Assembly (NCBI GenBank): GCA_018266765.1
Contig: JAFDZU010000042.1
Coordinates: forward strand, 45,525-79,501
Direction: 5' to 3'
Origin: Bacteroidota bacterium
Lineage (GTDB): Bacteria; Bacteroidota; Ignavibacteria; Kapaibacteriales; UBA961
Length of the DNA stretch: 33,977 nucleotides
The position numbers and the translations under genes are program-made. Under the pieces are notes generated by a model. It was not told where the DNA came from, did not search any database, and worked only from the letters and a program-made list of their open reading frames with translations. Of the stretch, positions 25,054-33,977 are shown piece by piece (within the stretch, counting starts at the first letter, position 1; every line of letters begins with the position of its first letter).

Positions 25054-28000
25054 ATGGCTACAACCATTCAGCACTTCCGACGGTCTCGGTTTACGTCCGT
25101 CGTCTATATTGTGCCTATAATCACACTCCTTTTCTGCATTTTGCCGGAATTAGGAAGTGCGGCTACATTAGAATATAGTGACTTAACTCTACTTTCTTTA
25201 CGAATTCCATATTTCGTTCCTGAATTGATGTTTGTTGCACCGACCGATTCTACAGACACAGTTCGAAAGCCCCCGATATTCATCCAACAGCCATTATTTA
25301 GAGGTTCTATTCTGCCTCCTCAATATGGCGAGAAACACCCTGCTTTGCCTGCCGGCTACAAAATTACATCTCAAATTGATTCTTCGGGCACTACATTTTC
25401 GCAAAGAGAATCCTGGAACGGCATCGAAACTGCGTCTCCAAGTTTTCTCACACTCGATAAATATCTTGAATATCGCCGCGATAAAGAACGTCGGCGGATT
25501 TGGGATTCACTAACCTCTGCTTATGATCTTAAAAAAGCACTTTCAGGTGGTGATTTAGCAAGTATTCTCAGCCAAACCACCGGAATTTCACTTCCTTTTC
25601 CTCCGAATCCTATTTTTGGAATTTTTGGGAAACCTGAAATAAGTATAAATGTTACGGGTGATGTCAATGTGCGTGCAGGATGGCGTTGGGATTCTCAAAA
25701 TCAAGGTTCTACCTCAGCTTTCGGACAGACTCAGTCAGGTCCACTTTTCTCCCAAGATATAAACTTGAACGTCAGTGGTAAAATCGGCGACAAGCTCAAA
25801 CTTGGAGTTGATTGGAATACGAAACAAACATTTGAACTTAACAATAAATTCAATATTGGATTTTCGGGCAATGACGACGATATAATTAAACGTGTTGAGC
25901 TTGGGAATATTCAATTCCCTGTCCCGAGCACTCTTATTGGTGGGGCACAAGCTCTCTTCGGTGTGCGAGCAGATTTTCAATTTGGTCCGCTATTTTTGAA
26001 AACTGTTGCTTCACAACGTCGAGGTGAACGTAAATTTGTCCAAGTGCGGGGCGGTGGAGCACTCAAACAGCAATTTCAAATCCATGCTTATGACTATGCA
26101 CGAAATAATTTTTTCCTCGATACTGTTTACAAACGTATTTATTCGGAATATTATAAAAACACCACACCGGTAATTCCAAGCGACGCAATTCAATATCAAA
26201 TAAAAGAAATTGAAGTGTGGGAATCGGCGAGCGATGTTAAAGAAGCCGCAACTGCAAGTGAAGCAATTGCTTACGCAGACCTTGAGCCAATTCAAAAAGG
26301 ACAACGATATCCAGATTCAAAAAAATATGGAACAATTGAAGCCGGAAAAATAGAGCGCGGTAAATTCGTTCAATTAGATAAAAACCGTTATGATTACGAC
26401 CGGAACTTAGGTCGGCTTACTATCTTTAATCTTCGGAGTGAACGTACGTACGGCGTTTCGTATCGTATTGAAAATCTTAATAGTTTTTCGCCGGATGATG
26501 ACTTGGTTTATGGAGTACCTGCGGCAAACCGTGAGCATAATACCAAAGACACACTTATTCTTAAACTCATAAGTCGTCCTAACTTACAACCTGCCTTCAA
26601 AACTCTTTGGTCACGGCAGATGAAAAACATCTATTCTATTGGTCAGAGTAATGTTAATACTGCCGATGCACAAATCAATGTGTGGTATTTGCGACCAAAT
26701 AATGACTCATCTGATGTTCTGCCCGGCTCTAATGAAAAAGTCGTTACAGTACTAAGAGTCGATCAAGTAAACAACTCAACCGGTGAGCCAAAACCTGATG
26801 GTTTATTCGATATAGCGGCAACCCAAGTTACCCAACAAACACAACAACAACAATTTGGCGGTATTGGCGGACAACAGCAACCTCCTCAATTATCACAAAG
26901 TTCGGCTTTTTTTAATGCTACTCGCGGCGAAATTATTTTTCCAAGTGTCGAACCGTTCCGTAAAGGATTGCGTGATTATTTTGCATTAAAAGGAAATCCT
27001 CAAATTGCTGAACAGTATGTTTTTGATGCAGTTTACGACACAACAGTTGAGGTAGCTCGATTGCAAACAAGTCGTGATAGGTTTATTATTTCCGGTGCCG
27101 CTACCGGTACTTCTTCAGGTGGTGGAAATCGTATTTCGCTTGGTGCATTTAACCTTGCACCGGGCAGTGTTCGTGTTACCCTTGATGGAGTTGCCCTGCG
27201 TGAGAATACTGATTATTATGTGGAATATTACACCGGACAAGTAACACTCACAAACCCAAGAGCTACACTCCCGAATTCAAATTTAGGAATTGAGTACGAA
27301 CAGCAGGATTTGTTCAACCTCGCCACACGAACTATGGTAGGACTTCGAGCGGATATGGATGTTCTCAAGCGGCGAAATGTACAAAGCAGTTTGGGCATGA
27401 CTTTCATGCTGTATAATCAATCGTTGGTGCTCGACCGTGTGCGATTAGGCGATGAACCGGTAGCAAATTCCATGATTGGATTCGACGGTTCTTTAAATTT
27501 AGATACTCCATGGCTTACCAAAGCGTTAGACGCATTGCCGTTTTTGGATACAAAAGATAAATCATACTTAAAGTTAAAGGGTGAGATTGCAGCTATGTTT
27601 CCCACACCGAACAAACGAACTTCGGATGTAGCTTCGGACAATGGTTCGGCAGTGGCGTATTTAGAGGATTTTGAGGGTGCTCAGCGTTATATTTCTCTTG
27701 GACTATCTCCCTCACAGTGGTCACACGCTTCTCAACCGATCGACTCTACTATCTTCGTTAACGATACAGCATTTGCAAAGTCATTTTTCCGTGGCAAATC
27801 CTATTGGTATCAGTATTTTTTAGGACGCACTCCACAGGAATGTGTTTATCCTAACCGTTCGATTGTAGTAGGACGTTCAAATATAAACGACCTCAAAATC
27901 AGATTTAACCCTTATGAACGCGGGATTTATAATATGAACCCCGAATTTGTGGATAAATCAAATCCAACCTATCAGACTGACTCAGCAAAATACACCGACT

Positions 28001-31000
28001 ATATTACTGCAAACAAAGACAAAGTTTGGGGTGGAATGATGCGTCTTTTCTCGAATTTCAACACCAATTTCGATAATGAGAACATAGACTACATCGAAAT
28101 TATGATGAATGTTACCGACAGAGATTTTGGTGATCAACTCAGAAAAGGTACGCAAATGTTTATAGACATCGGGCAAATAAGCGAAGATGTCATTGCTAAT
28201 AAATCACTCAATACAGAAGATGGATTTACCACCGGAAGTCCAATTCCTAATAATATCATTGATCCGGGTGAAGATGTGGGATTAGATACATTAAACAACG
28301 AAAATGAAAAGCGGGTTTATCCTTTCCCGTTAAATCTTGAGGATGACCCTGCACACGATGATTATGATTTTAATTTCCAAAAAGGTGTGAACGACCAAGT
28401 AGAATCTGATTTTTATAAGTATAATAATTACGAAGGTAATGCAAGTAAAGCCGAACTCGGACAATTCCCCGATAAAGAAATCTTGAATGCCAATAATGGT
28501 CAAACGATTGCTTTAGATAATAGTTATTTCAGTTACGAAGTTAATCTGGACCCAAATCCTGCCACAAACCCTCAGATTGTGGGCGAAGGTGGATGTAATT
28601 CTAATTGGCGGCTTTATCGTATTCCTGTTCGTCGTCCGATGCGTACCGTGGGAACTCCTTCGTTTTCAAACATTCAATATGTGAGGATTTGGTACAAAGG
28701 CGGAAGACTTGCCGCTGATATAGCTGAATGGCGTTTTACCGGCTCGCAATGGCAACGTTCTAACACCTTCCAACCGGGTGTTACACCACTCGACAGCACA
28801 TTAAGTGTAGCTTTTGTCAATGTGGAAGAAAATAGCGGTGCACCGGATTACTATACTGTTCCACCCGGTGTTCAGCGTCCACGTCAATTAAATAATCCTG
28901 ACCCAAATCAAGACATTCGTCTGAATGAACAATCAATAGCAATCAGAGTAAAGAATTTGCGCTATAATGATGAACGGATGGCAGTTCGTGTGTTGCGCCA
29001 AACCGATATTTTCAACTATAAACAACTCAAATTTTTTGTTCATGGTGATGGTTCTATGCCTGATAATTTACCTGTTGGTGCAGTGCCAACTGCATATGCC
29101 TATCTTCGATTCGGAATTGACTCGGCTAACTATTACGAATATCGCCGTCCCCTGCTTCGCAATTGGCAAGATGTGGGAATTCCTCTGACAGATTTAACAG
29201 CAATCAAACAAGCACGCGATTATAATCTTCAAAACGAACGTCAGGAATTTCCTGTTCCCGGCGACCCCCAAGCTCGTTATGTAATTAAGGGAAATCCAAC
29301 TCTGACAAAAGTAATGTTCTTAGGGTTTGGTGTGGCAAATCCCGCCGCTCGCTTTCCGAATGACCTTACGACGACGATGTGGGTGGACGAACTCCGTCTT
29401 ATTGACCCCGAAAACAGCACTGATTGGTCAGCTATCGGTAGTGCGGAATTAAAACTTGCTGATGTCGGTTCGGTTATTGGTACATTTTCACGGTCGAATC
29501 CTAACTTTCATAAACTCGAAGAACGCTTTGGTAATAGAATTGCCTCAACGAATTTTACAATTCAGATGCAAGGAACATTAGAGAAATTCCTTCCCAAAGA
29601 ATTCAAAGAAACGAAACTTCCTATCAGTTACACACACTCCGAAACTTTTGAGAAACCTGTGTATGAAGCACAAAGTGATATTAATGTAGAAAAAGCTGCC
29701 GCAGTTGCCTATAATGCTGCAATTCAGGCAGGTCAGACTCCGGCACAAGCACTAAGCGTTGCTGATGCTGTAACTACTCGATCGCAAACTCTTCGTGTAC
29801 AAGATCAATGGGCAATGTCCGGTGTTAAAATCGGAGTTCCCATTAATCATTGGACTGTGCGCGAAACAATAAATCGTGTTACAATCGGCTATGATTATTC
29901 CCAAACATTTGAACGCTCACCTGTAGTCGCCGAACGTTTCAAGTGGCAATGGCATTTGAATGTTGCTTATGGTCTTAATTTGCCTAATATGGGATTAGAG
30001 CCACTAACGTGGAGCGATAAAATACCAATTATTGGCACTTATAAATCGTGGAAAATAAATTTCTTACCATCAAACTTTTCTACAAGTTTGGATATGCGGC
30101 GCGGGCGAGCTACCGAACAGTCACGTTTTCTCGAAATACCAAGTCCGGTTATCAGGGAGTTTTCAGCTCAACGTTCGGCACAATTCTCATGGAAACTGAC
30201 CGAAAACGGATTCTTAAGTCCAATTATTGATTATAATTTCTCCACCGGAAGCACTCTTGTTCCATTTGAATTAGATGAATTTGGCAGACAACGAACAGGA
30301 AACGAACTTTCCAAACTGATGTTCTTCAATGGAAAACTTGTGAATTTGGGCGACGACGGACTGCATAATCAAAATGTTACTATCAATTTCCGCCCGCGAT
30401 TCCCCGATTTATTCGGGCTCAATACCTATTTAGAAAACACAGGAGTTTATACCACTAAATATGAATGGCGCAATCCCCTTCAGCCGGATTCGACTCTTCG
30501 TGATGCTGTGAAATATGGTACTGTTACCAGCAATTTATCGCTTAGTTCACGACTTCAACTGCGACTGATGAGTGATAAATGGTTTGGTATTACTTATGGC
30601 AAAGTTGATACAAATACTTCGTTTTTTGGGACAATCGGTAAAATCTTTAAATCTATCTTTTTGGATTACGACGAAATTAAACTGACATTTAAACAAGACA
30701 ATCTTTCACGCAATCCCGGTATATTCGGCGGAAACGGAATTACTAATCAATGGCGTGGTTTATTCGGTTTGGGACAAGATAATATTTGGGGGCCGTCAGC
30801 GGCTTATCAGCTTGGTTTGGTAACAAGTCCACATGGAAATTTTAAGGTTCGTGGTAGTTCTTCATTCCCGTTTTTTGGATTTGATACCGAAGAAGGATTG
30901 CGTCCGCCGAATGCAGTTTTACCCGAGAATTTCAATCAAAATAATTCTCTTGAATTCCGTACAAGTCGGCAATTATGGGAAGGTGCAAATATTGACCTGA

Positions 31001-31974
31001 CTTGGAAATCACAGTTTGGGTATAATAAGAATCAAACAGTCGTAACGGATGCTTTTGGTAATCAACAATATACAAATCTTACAGTAACGGAAACGTATGG
31101 CAGAACATATTTGAGTTTGCCCAAATTCCTGATGTTTGCTCCGCTGAACAATACCGTCGAGCATGTTATTGATCTCTATAATGAAAAGCGGACTGCAATT
31201 GATGCTACCACCGGAACCGATACCGTTCGACGCAATCAATTACTCTCGAATGCCCTTTCGGAATCGTTCCATGATGGTTTGGAGTCGTTCAAATTTCTAC
31301 CCCTTGCTCTTCGAAAGATTATGCCAAGTGTTAATTGGTCGTTCCGCTGGGATGGTATTGAAAAATGGGGATTACTTGGCGGAGTCGCTCGGCGAATTGC
31401 TTTAGAGCATACCTACGCTTCCACCTATCAGGAGAATGCTCGTATTACCGACAACGGACGCTTTGTGGACGGACAGCAAGTTGAGCTTGGGTTTCAGCCG
31501 CTTATCGGACTTACCATGAGTTTCGACGAAACAAAACTTAAAGGTGTACTCACAGGAACTGTACGGTACAATACAAAAACGTCGTATTCGCTGACTTCGG
31601 CAACTTCTAATATTTCTCGTACTTCGTCGAGCGAACTTTCTATTCAAGGTTCGTATTCACGGCGTGGATTTACGTTTGCATTACTCGGAATTGACCTTCA
31701 AAACGACCTCGAATTTGGTTTCCTCGGTTCGATTAAACGTAGTAATCGAGCAAACTATGACCTACTTAAATCATCGAGCACAGCACCGCAAACTATTGAC
31801 GGAACTACTCAAATTACTATCGAGCCAAGTGCGCGATATTCTATGAGTAATCGTGTTACGGCTCGGCTGTTCTTCCGCTATGAAGGTACAGTAAACGAAG
31901 GGGCAACAACTCCGGGATTCAGCACAACGCAAGTAGGGTTGGATATTCGTATTTCTATTTCCGGCGGTCGGTAA
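25054..31974 (+). CDS. sprA: SprA, outer-membrane translocon of the type IX secretion system
   Basis: The protein has 2306 residues from the chosen ATG, within the usual SprA range (about 2300-2500). SprA forms the very large outer-membrane beta-barrel through which T9SS cargo leaves, and in gliding species it is also needed for motility. I recognise the SprA N-terminal region (KIGDKLKLGVDWNT, VELGNIQFPVPS, SLIGGAQALFGVRAD), the repeated beta-rich barrel segments, and conserved stretches such as SAVAYLEDFEGAQR and TTMWVDELRLI. A Gln-rich patch (TQQTQQQQFGG) lies near residue 592. The start at 25054 places a signal peptide (MATTIQHFRRSRFTS then a hydrophobic core to about residue 35) at the N-terminus. 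ATG 25003 or TTG 24967 would add 17 or 29 residues. It has its own promoter. The maf gene separates it from the PorU-like gene. Confidence 0.93.
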   Translation: MATTIQHFRRSRFTSVVYIVPIITLLFCILPELGSAATLEYSDLTLLSLRIPYFVPELMFVAPTDSTDTVRKPPIFIQQPLFRGSILPPQYGEKHPALPAGYKITSQIDSSGTTFSQRESWNGIETASPSFLTLDKYLEYRRDKERRRIWDSLTSAYDLKKALSGGDLASILSQTTGISLPFPPNPIFGIFGKPEISINVTGDVNVRAGWRWDSQNQGSTSAFGQTQSGPLFSQDINLNVSGKIGDKLKLGVDWNTKQTFELNNKFNIGFSGNDDDIIKRVELGNIQFPVPSTLIGGAQALFGVRADFQFGPLFLKTVASQRRGERKFVQVRGGGALKQQFQIHAYDYARNNFFLDTVYKRIYSEYYKNTTPVIPSDAIQYQIKEIEVWESASDVKEAATASEAIAYADLEPIQKGQRYPDSKKYGTIEAGKIERGKFVQLDKNRYDYDRNLGRLTIFNLRSERTYGVSYRIENLNSFSPDDDLVYGVPAANREHNTKDTLILKLISRPNLQPAFKTLWSRQMKNIYSIGQSNVNTADAQINVWYLRPNNDSSDVLPGSNEKVVTVLRVDQVNNSTGEPKPDGLFDIAATQVTQQTQQQQFGGIGGQQQPPQLSQSSAFFNATRGEIIFPSVEPFRKGLRDYFALKGNPQIAEQYVFDAVYDTTVEVARLQTSRDRFIISGAATGTSSGGGNRISLGAFNLAPGSVRVTLDGVALRENTDYYVEYYTGQVTLTNPRATLPNSNLGIEYEQQDLFNLATRTMVGLRADMDVLKRRNVQSSLGMTFMLYNQSLVLDRVRLGDEPVANSMIGFDGSLNLDTPWLTKALDALPFLDTKDKSYLKLKGEIAAMFPTPNKRTSDVASDNGSAVAYLEDFEGAQRYISLGLSPSQWSHASQPIDSTIFVNDTAFAKSFFRGKSYWYQYFLGRTPQECVYPNRSIVVGRSNINDLKIRFNPYERGIYNMNPEFVDKSNPTYQTDSAKYTDYITANKDKVWGGMMRLFSNFNTNFDNENIDYIEIMMNVTDRDFGDQLRKGTQMFIDIGQISEDVIANKSLNTEDGFTTGSPIPNNIIDPGEDVGLDTLNNENEKRVYPFPLNLEDDPAHDDYDFNFQKGVNDQVESDFYKYNNYEGNASKAELGQFPDKEILNANNGQTIALDNSYFSYEVNLDPNPATNPQIVGEGGCNSNWRLYRIPVRRPMRTVGTPSFSNIQYVRIWYKGGRLAADIAEWRFTGSQWQRSNTFQPGVTPLDSTLSVAFVNVEENSGAPDYYTVPPGVQRPRQLNNPDPNQDIRLNEQSIAIRVKNLRYNDERMAVRVLRQTDIFNYKQLKFFVHGDGSMPDNLPVGAVPTAYAYLRFGIDSANYYEYRRPLLRNWQDVGIPLTDLTAIKQARDYNLQNERQEFPVPGDPQARYVIKGNPTLTKVMFLGFGVANPAARFPNDLTTTMWVDELRLIDPENSTDWSAIGSAELKLADVGSVIGTFSRSNPNFHKLEERFGNRIASTNFTIQMQGTLEKFLPKEFKETKLPISYTHSETFEKPVYEAQSDINVEKAAAVAYNAAIQAGQTPAQALSVADAVTTRSQTLRVQDQWAMSGVKIGVPINHWTVRETINRVTIGYDYSQTFERSPVVAERFKWQWHLNVAYGLNLPNMGLEPLTWSDKIPIIGTYKSWKINFLPSNFSTSLDMRRGRATEQSRFLEIPSPVIREFSAQRSAQFSWKLTENGFLSPIIDYNFSTGSTLVPFELDEFGRQRTGNELSKLMFFNGKLVNLGDDGLHNQNVTINFRPRFPDLFGLNTYLENTGVYTTKYEWRNPLQPDSTLRDAVKYGTVTSNLSLSSRLQLRLMSDKWFGITYGKVDTNTSFFGTIGKIFKSIFLDYDEIKLTFKQDNLSRNPGIFGGNGITNQWRGLFGLGQDNIWGPSAAYQLGLVTSPHGNFKVRGSSSFPFFGFDTEEGLRPPNAVLPENFNQNNSLEFRTSRQLWEGANIDLTWKSQFGYNKNQTVVTDAFGNQQYTNLTVTETYGRTYLSLPKFLMFAPLNNTVEHVIDLYNEKRTAIDATTGTDTVRRNQLLSNALSESFHDGLESFKFLPLALRKIMPSVNWSFRWDGIEKWGLLGGVARRIALEHTYASTYQENARITDNGRFVDGQQVELGFQPLIGLTMSFDETKLKGVLTGTVRYNTKTSYSLTSATSNISRTSSSELSIQGSYSRRGFTFALLGIDLQNDLEFGFLGSIKRSNRANYDLLKSSSTAPQTIDGTTQITIEPSARYSMSNRVTARLFFRYEGTVNEGATTPGFSTTQVGLDIRISISGGR

Positions 31975-32160
31975 TTCTTGGCTTCTTGCTATTTGTGAAT
32001 TACCAAACTGTAAGAATCGGTTTCCTTCCGAATGTATGGGCAGTGTTTTGTATTTTTGTAGTCAGAATTGCAATAATTACCGAACCCAAACGATACTTAG
32101 TACCAATTCCTTTGGTTGTAGAATCTAATTTTGTAGAAACATTTACAGAGTTGTTAAAAC

Positions 32161-33066
32161 GTGAATACTATGCCTACTCAAACGCTTACATTAGAATTAC
32201 CTGTCCTCAATCTTGAACAAGACATTCCTTCCAATCGCCGTCCCGAATGGCTGAAAGTACGTGCCCCCGGTGGTGAAACATACGCCGGTATCAAAAAGAT
32301 GATGCGCTCAAAATCCTTGCATACAGTCTGCGAAGAAGCCAGATGCCCGAATATTACCGAGTGTTGGAATGCAGGAACTGCCACCTTTATGATTCTCGGA
32401 GATACATGCACTCGTTCCTGTGGATTTTGCGCCGTAAAGACTGGTCGTCCGTTGGAAATTGATGATGATGAGCCGCGCAAAGTAGCCGAATCCGTCCGTG
32501 AAATGAACTTGGTTCACGCCGTTATTACTTCGGTTAATCGCGATGAGCGTCCCGATGGCGGTTCGATTATTTGGGCTGAAACCATTACCGAAGTACGACG
32601 ACTAAGCCCAAATACGACAATCGAAGTTCTCATTCCTGATTTCAAAGGGAAAATTGAGCCGCTCCAACGAATAATTGATGCAAAACCTCATGTCCTCAAT
32701 CATAATACCGAAACCGTACCTCGTTTGTATCGAAGAGTGCGCCCTCAAGGGAAATACGCGTGGTCTCTCGCACTCCTGAAAGAAGCAAAAGCACAAAATA
32801 TGCGGACTAAAACTGGTGTCATGCTCGGTCTGGGTGAAACTCGTGAAGAAGTATTGGAAGTAATGAATGATTTGCAAGCTGTTGGTGTGAATGTTCTTAC
32901 ACTTGGGCAATACTTACAGCCCACCAAAAATCATTTGCCGGTAGATAGATTTGTTCACCCTACTGAATTTGACGAATACAGAATACTTGGGTTGGAAATG
33001 GGATTTGATATTGTGGAGTCCGGCCCGCTTGTTCGGAGTTCGTATCATGCCGAACGGCATGTGTAA
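32161..33066 (+). CDS. lipA: lipoyl synthase
   Basis: The 301-residue radical SAM enzyme inserts two sulfurs into octanoyl groups on carrier proteins to make lipoate. Both iron-sulfur cluster motifs are intact: the auxiliary cluster cysteines Cys57, Cys62 and Cys68 (CX4CX5C) and the radical SAM cysteines Cys83, Cys87 and Cys90 (CX3CX2C). The C-terminal RSSYHAE carries the conserved serine that ligates the auxiliary cluster. Length is standard. The start may be GTG at 32161 (used for numbering) or ATG at 32170; no Shine-Dalgarno helps to choose. A TATTTTTG box at 32051-32058 could be its -7 element, but there is no well-spaced TTG. No lipB or other lipoate gene is in the window. Confidence 0.96.
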   Translation: MNTMPTQTLTLELPVLNLEQDIPSNRRPEWLKVRAPGGETYAGIKKMMRSKSLHTVCEEARCPNITECWNAGTATFMILGDTCTRSCGFCAVKTGRPLEIDDDEPRKVAESVREMNLVHAVITSVNRDERPDGGSIIWAETITEVRRLSPNTTIEVLIPDFKGKIEPLQRIIDAKPHVLNHNTETVPRLYRRVRPQGKYAWSLALLKEAKAQNMRTKTGVMLGLGETREEVLEVMNDLQAVGVNVLTLGQYLQPTKNHLPVDRFVHPTEFDEYRILGLEMGFDIVESGPLVRSSYHAERHV

Positions 33067-33129
33067 GAGGTGGTTTTGTGGCGTTTAAGTTTTTAATTAA
33101 CCGCTTTTATGTCGAGACTATCAATTCCT

Positions 33130-33200
33130 CATTTCAATTGCCTTCGGCTTTAGCCGGAGGATAGATAAATGTATTCTATGGGCTTTAGCCAAATGAAATG
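33130..33200. repeat. REP-like element: two TTTA-loop hairpins inside an 11-bp inverted repeat
   Basis: CATTTCAATTG (33130-33140) and CAAATGAAATG (33190-33200) are inverted copies with one mismatch. Between them lie the hairpin CCTTCGGC-TTTA-GCCGGAGG (33141-33160, one G-T pair) and the smaller hairpin GGC-TTTA-GCC (33181-33190). From memory this layout matches short palindromic elements that are abundant between genes in Bacteroidota and are thought to be moved by RAYT (TnpA-REP) transposases. No such transposase is in the window. It lies between lipA and the convergent yoeB. Confidence 0.65.
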
Positions 33201-33203
33201 ATA

Positions 33204-33461
33204 TCAGTCATAGTGAAATCTACATTTTGCAATTAATATTTCATCATTATTTACTCTGTAAATCAACCTATGTTCGCCATCAATTCTTCGCGACCAGTAA
33301 CCTTTATACTTATGCTTCAATGGTTCAGGTTTTCCTATACCCGAAAATGGTGTTCGTGAAATGTCTTTTAACAAATCATTTATTCTCGACAAAATTTTCC
33401 TATCAGTCTTTTGCCAATATACATAATCATCCCATGACTCATCAACAAATATGTATCTCAT
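33204..33461 (-). CDS. yoeB: YoeB/Txe family toxin (ribosome-dependent mRNA endonuclease)
   Basis: The 85-residue protein matches YoeB nearly end to end (EESWDDY-like start, RTPFSGIGKPEPLKH, YWSRRIDGEHRLIY, CRFHYD). The catalytic residues of E. coli YoeB fall at the same numbers: Glu46, Arg65, His83 and Tyr84. It should cut mRNA in the ribosomal A site and be neutralised by the YefM-like antitoxin encoded just upstream. Its ATG overlaps the antitoxin stop by one base (TAATG), the usual coupling in this family. Confidence 0.96.
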   Translation of the reverse strand: MRYIFVDESWDDYVYWQKTDRKILSRINDLLKDISRTPFSGIGKPEPLKHKYKGYWSRRIDGEHRLIYRVNNDEILIAKCRFHYD

Positions 33462-33712
33462 TATTCTATGAGGTCTTTTTGAAATGAAGATTTTGTGTTG
33501 AGTTTTTCAATAGCTGAATCTAACCTTTTCTCATTTGTCTTGGAGGACAATTCGTGATAGGTAGCATGTAACGAATTATACTCATCCAACGACATAATGA
33601 CCACGCCGCTATCTTTGCCCCTGTTGATTATCAAGGTTTCAAAGTTTTCAGTTACACGGTCAAGATAATTTTTAATATCTTTTCGGAAATCGGAAATTGT
33701 TGTTGTTAACAT
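33461..33712 (-). CDS. yefM: YefM/Phd family antitoxin
   Basis: The 83-residue protein, from ATG 33712, has the Phd/YefM fold signature: FRKDIKNYLDRVTEN, then LIINRGKDSGVVIMSLDEYNSL. A longer frame to 33787 exists, but its extra residues do not belong to the family and the operator lies inside that stretch, so the shorter start is correct. The N-terminal half should dimerise and bind the operator at 33731-33747. The C-terminal part should wrap YoeB. It is the first gene of the pair and is expected to repress its own promoter together with the toxin. Confidence 0.93.
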   Translation of the reverse strand: MLTTTISDFRKDIKNYLDRVTENFETLIINRGKDSGVVIMSLDEYNSLHATYHELSSKTNEKRLDSAIEKLNTKSSFQKDLIE

Positions 33713-33730
33713 ACTAATACCCTTTTTATA

Positions 33731-33753
33731 TGTACATTTTTCGTACAAAAATA
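33731..33753 (-). promoter_or_regulatory. yefM-yoeB operator and overlapping -7 box
   Basis: TGTACA (33731-33736) and a one-mismatch copy CGTACA (33742-33747) lie 11 bp apart, about one helical turn, starting 19 bp upstream of the antitoxin ATG. TGTACA cores are what YefM recognises in E. coli. On the minus strand TATTTTTG (33753-33746) fits the TAnnTTTG -7 box and runs into the operator, so repressor binding would block the promoter. No good TTG lies at the -33 distance. Confidence 0.65.
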
Positions 33754-33911
33754 AGTATAAATCGTTGGATTTTGGTGATTGTTCCAATTATTATTATCTA
33801 CCAAATTTTTCGAGAAAACTCACCTGCTTTCATCGGTGCAATAATTTTTCAAGTCAAGTCAGGTTCTAAATCTGACTTCCAATTACTCACCAAAGTTAAA
33901 GTTATCACAAA

Positions 33912-33942
33912 CAAAAAGCCCACGAAAAATACTCGCGGGCTT
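33912..33942 (-). terminator. intrinsic terminator for a leftward gene beyond the right edge
   Basis: On the minus strand AAGCCCGCGA (33942-33933) pairs with TCGTGGGCTT (33925-33916), including one G-T pair, and is followed by TTTTTGT. The G-T pair and the T run favour the minus strand. It would end a transcript entering from the right, upstream of yefM. Confidence 0.7.
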
Positions 33943-33977
33943 AAAATCTATGTGACCTATGTACCTATGTGGTTAAA

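Noticed and set aside
31986-32216. 76-residue frame between sprA and lipA
   Set aside because: It overlaps the lipA start by more than 50 nt, shows no family resemblance and has no start signals.
1-33977. CRISPR arrays, tRNA or rRNA genes, integrase or insertion-sequence genes
   Set aside because: No regularly spaced repeats, no tRNA T-loop or acceptor pattern in the intergenic gaps, and no transposase or integrase motif in any frame I examined.

Overview
The window looks like chromosomal DNA of a Bacteroidota/Chlorobiota-type (FCB group) bacterium. The base composition is AT-rich by eye. Two type IX secretion system (T9SS) genes are present: a giant SprA-like outer-membrane translocon and a PorU-like C25 peptidase. 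At least three transcription units carry the Bacteroidota promoter pattern TTG-N20-TAnnTTTG. A lineage at the Chlorobi/Ignavibacteria/Kapabacteria end would fit, but this is inference and I cannot place it more precisely.

Layout, left to right. (1) 1-3003: the first codons of a leftward secreted protein at the edge, then a rightward M16 zinc peptidase and an exported Xaa-Pro aminopeptidase, closed by a bidirectional hairpin. (2) 3074-11090, leftward: rng, dxr and rseP, a housekeeping run. A four-gene accessory cassette is wedged between dxr and rseP (8260 to 4490): an N4-cytosine-type DNA methyltransferase with a degenerate SNase-like tail, a DUF262 protein, a frameshifted MAE_28990-type HEPN nuclease and a MjaI-type restriction endonuclease. 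Its genes overlap one another, and it is joined to dxr and to rseP by 27 nt on each side. (3) 11434-11536: small SRP RNA, leftward, with a well-matched promoter. (4) 11885-15842: a receiver-adenylate cyclase, a TolB-like lipoprotein broken by an in-frame amber codon, a TonB-C-domain secreted protein and a six-helix CDF-like cation transporter. (5) 16109-31974: an exported M28/PA/PDZ peptidase, the 1950-residue PorU-like C25 peptidase, maf (opposite strand) and sprA. (6) 32161-33977: lipA, a REP-like double-hairpin element, and a leftward yefM-yoeB toxin-antitoxin pair with a recognisable TGTACA operator.

How the parts work together: SprA and PorU are components for moving and processing proteins at the outer membrane, and several other genes here encode exported peptidases or envelope proteins, so the window is envelope-centred. 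The cassette at 4490-8260 is the main candidate for an unusual system. It combines a probable CTAG-type restriction-modification pair with a DUF262/HEPN module, in an order that suggests one translationally coupled operon. In this copy the HEPN gene has lost one base, so that arm is probably silent here unless the assembly is wrong. A second single-base lesion (TGG to TAG) breaks the lipoprotein at 13803. Both are clean enough that read-level checking would settle whether they are real.
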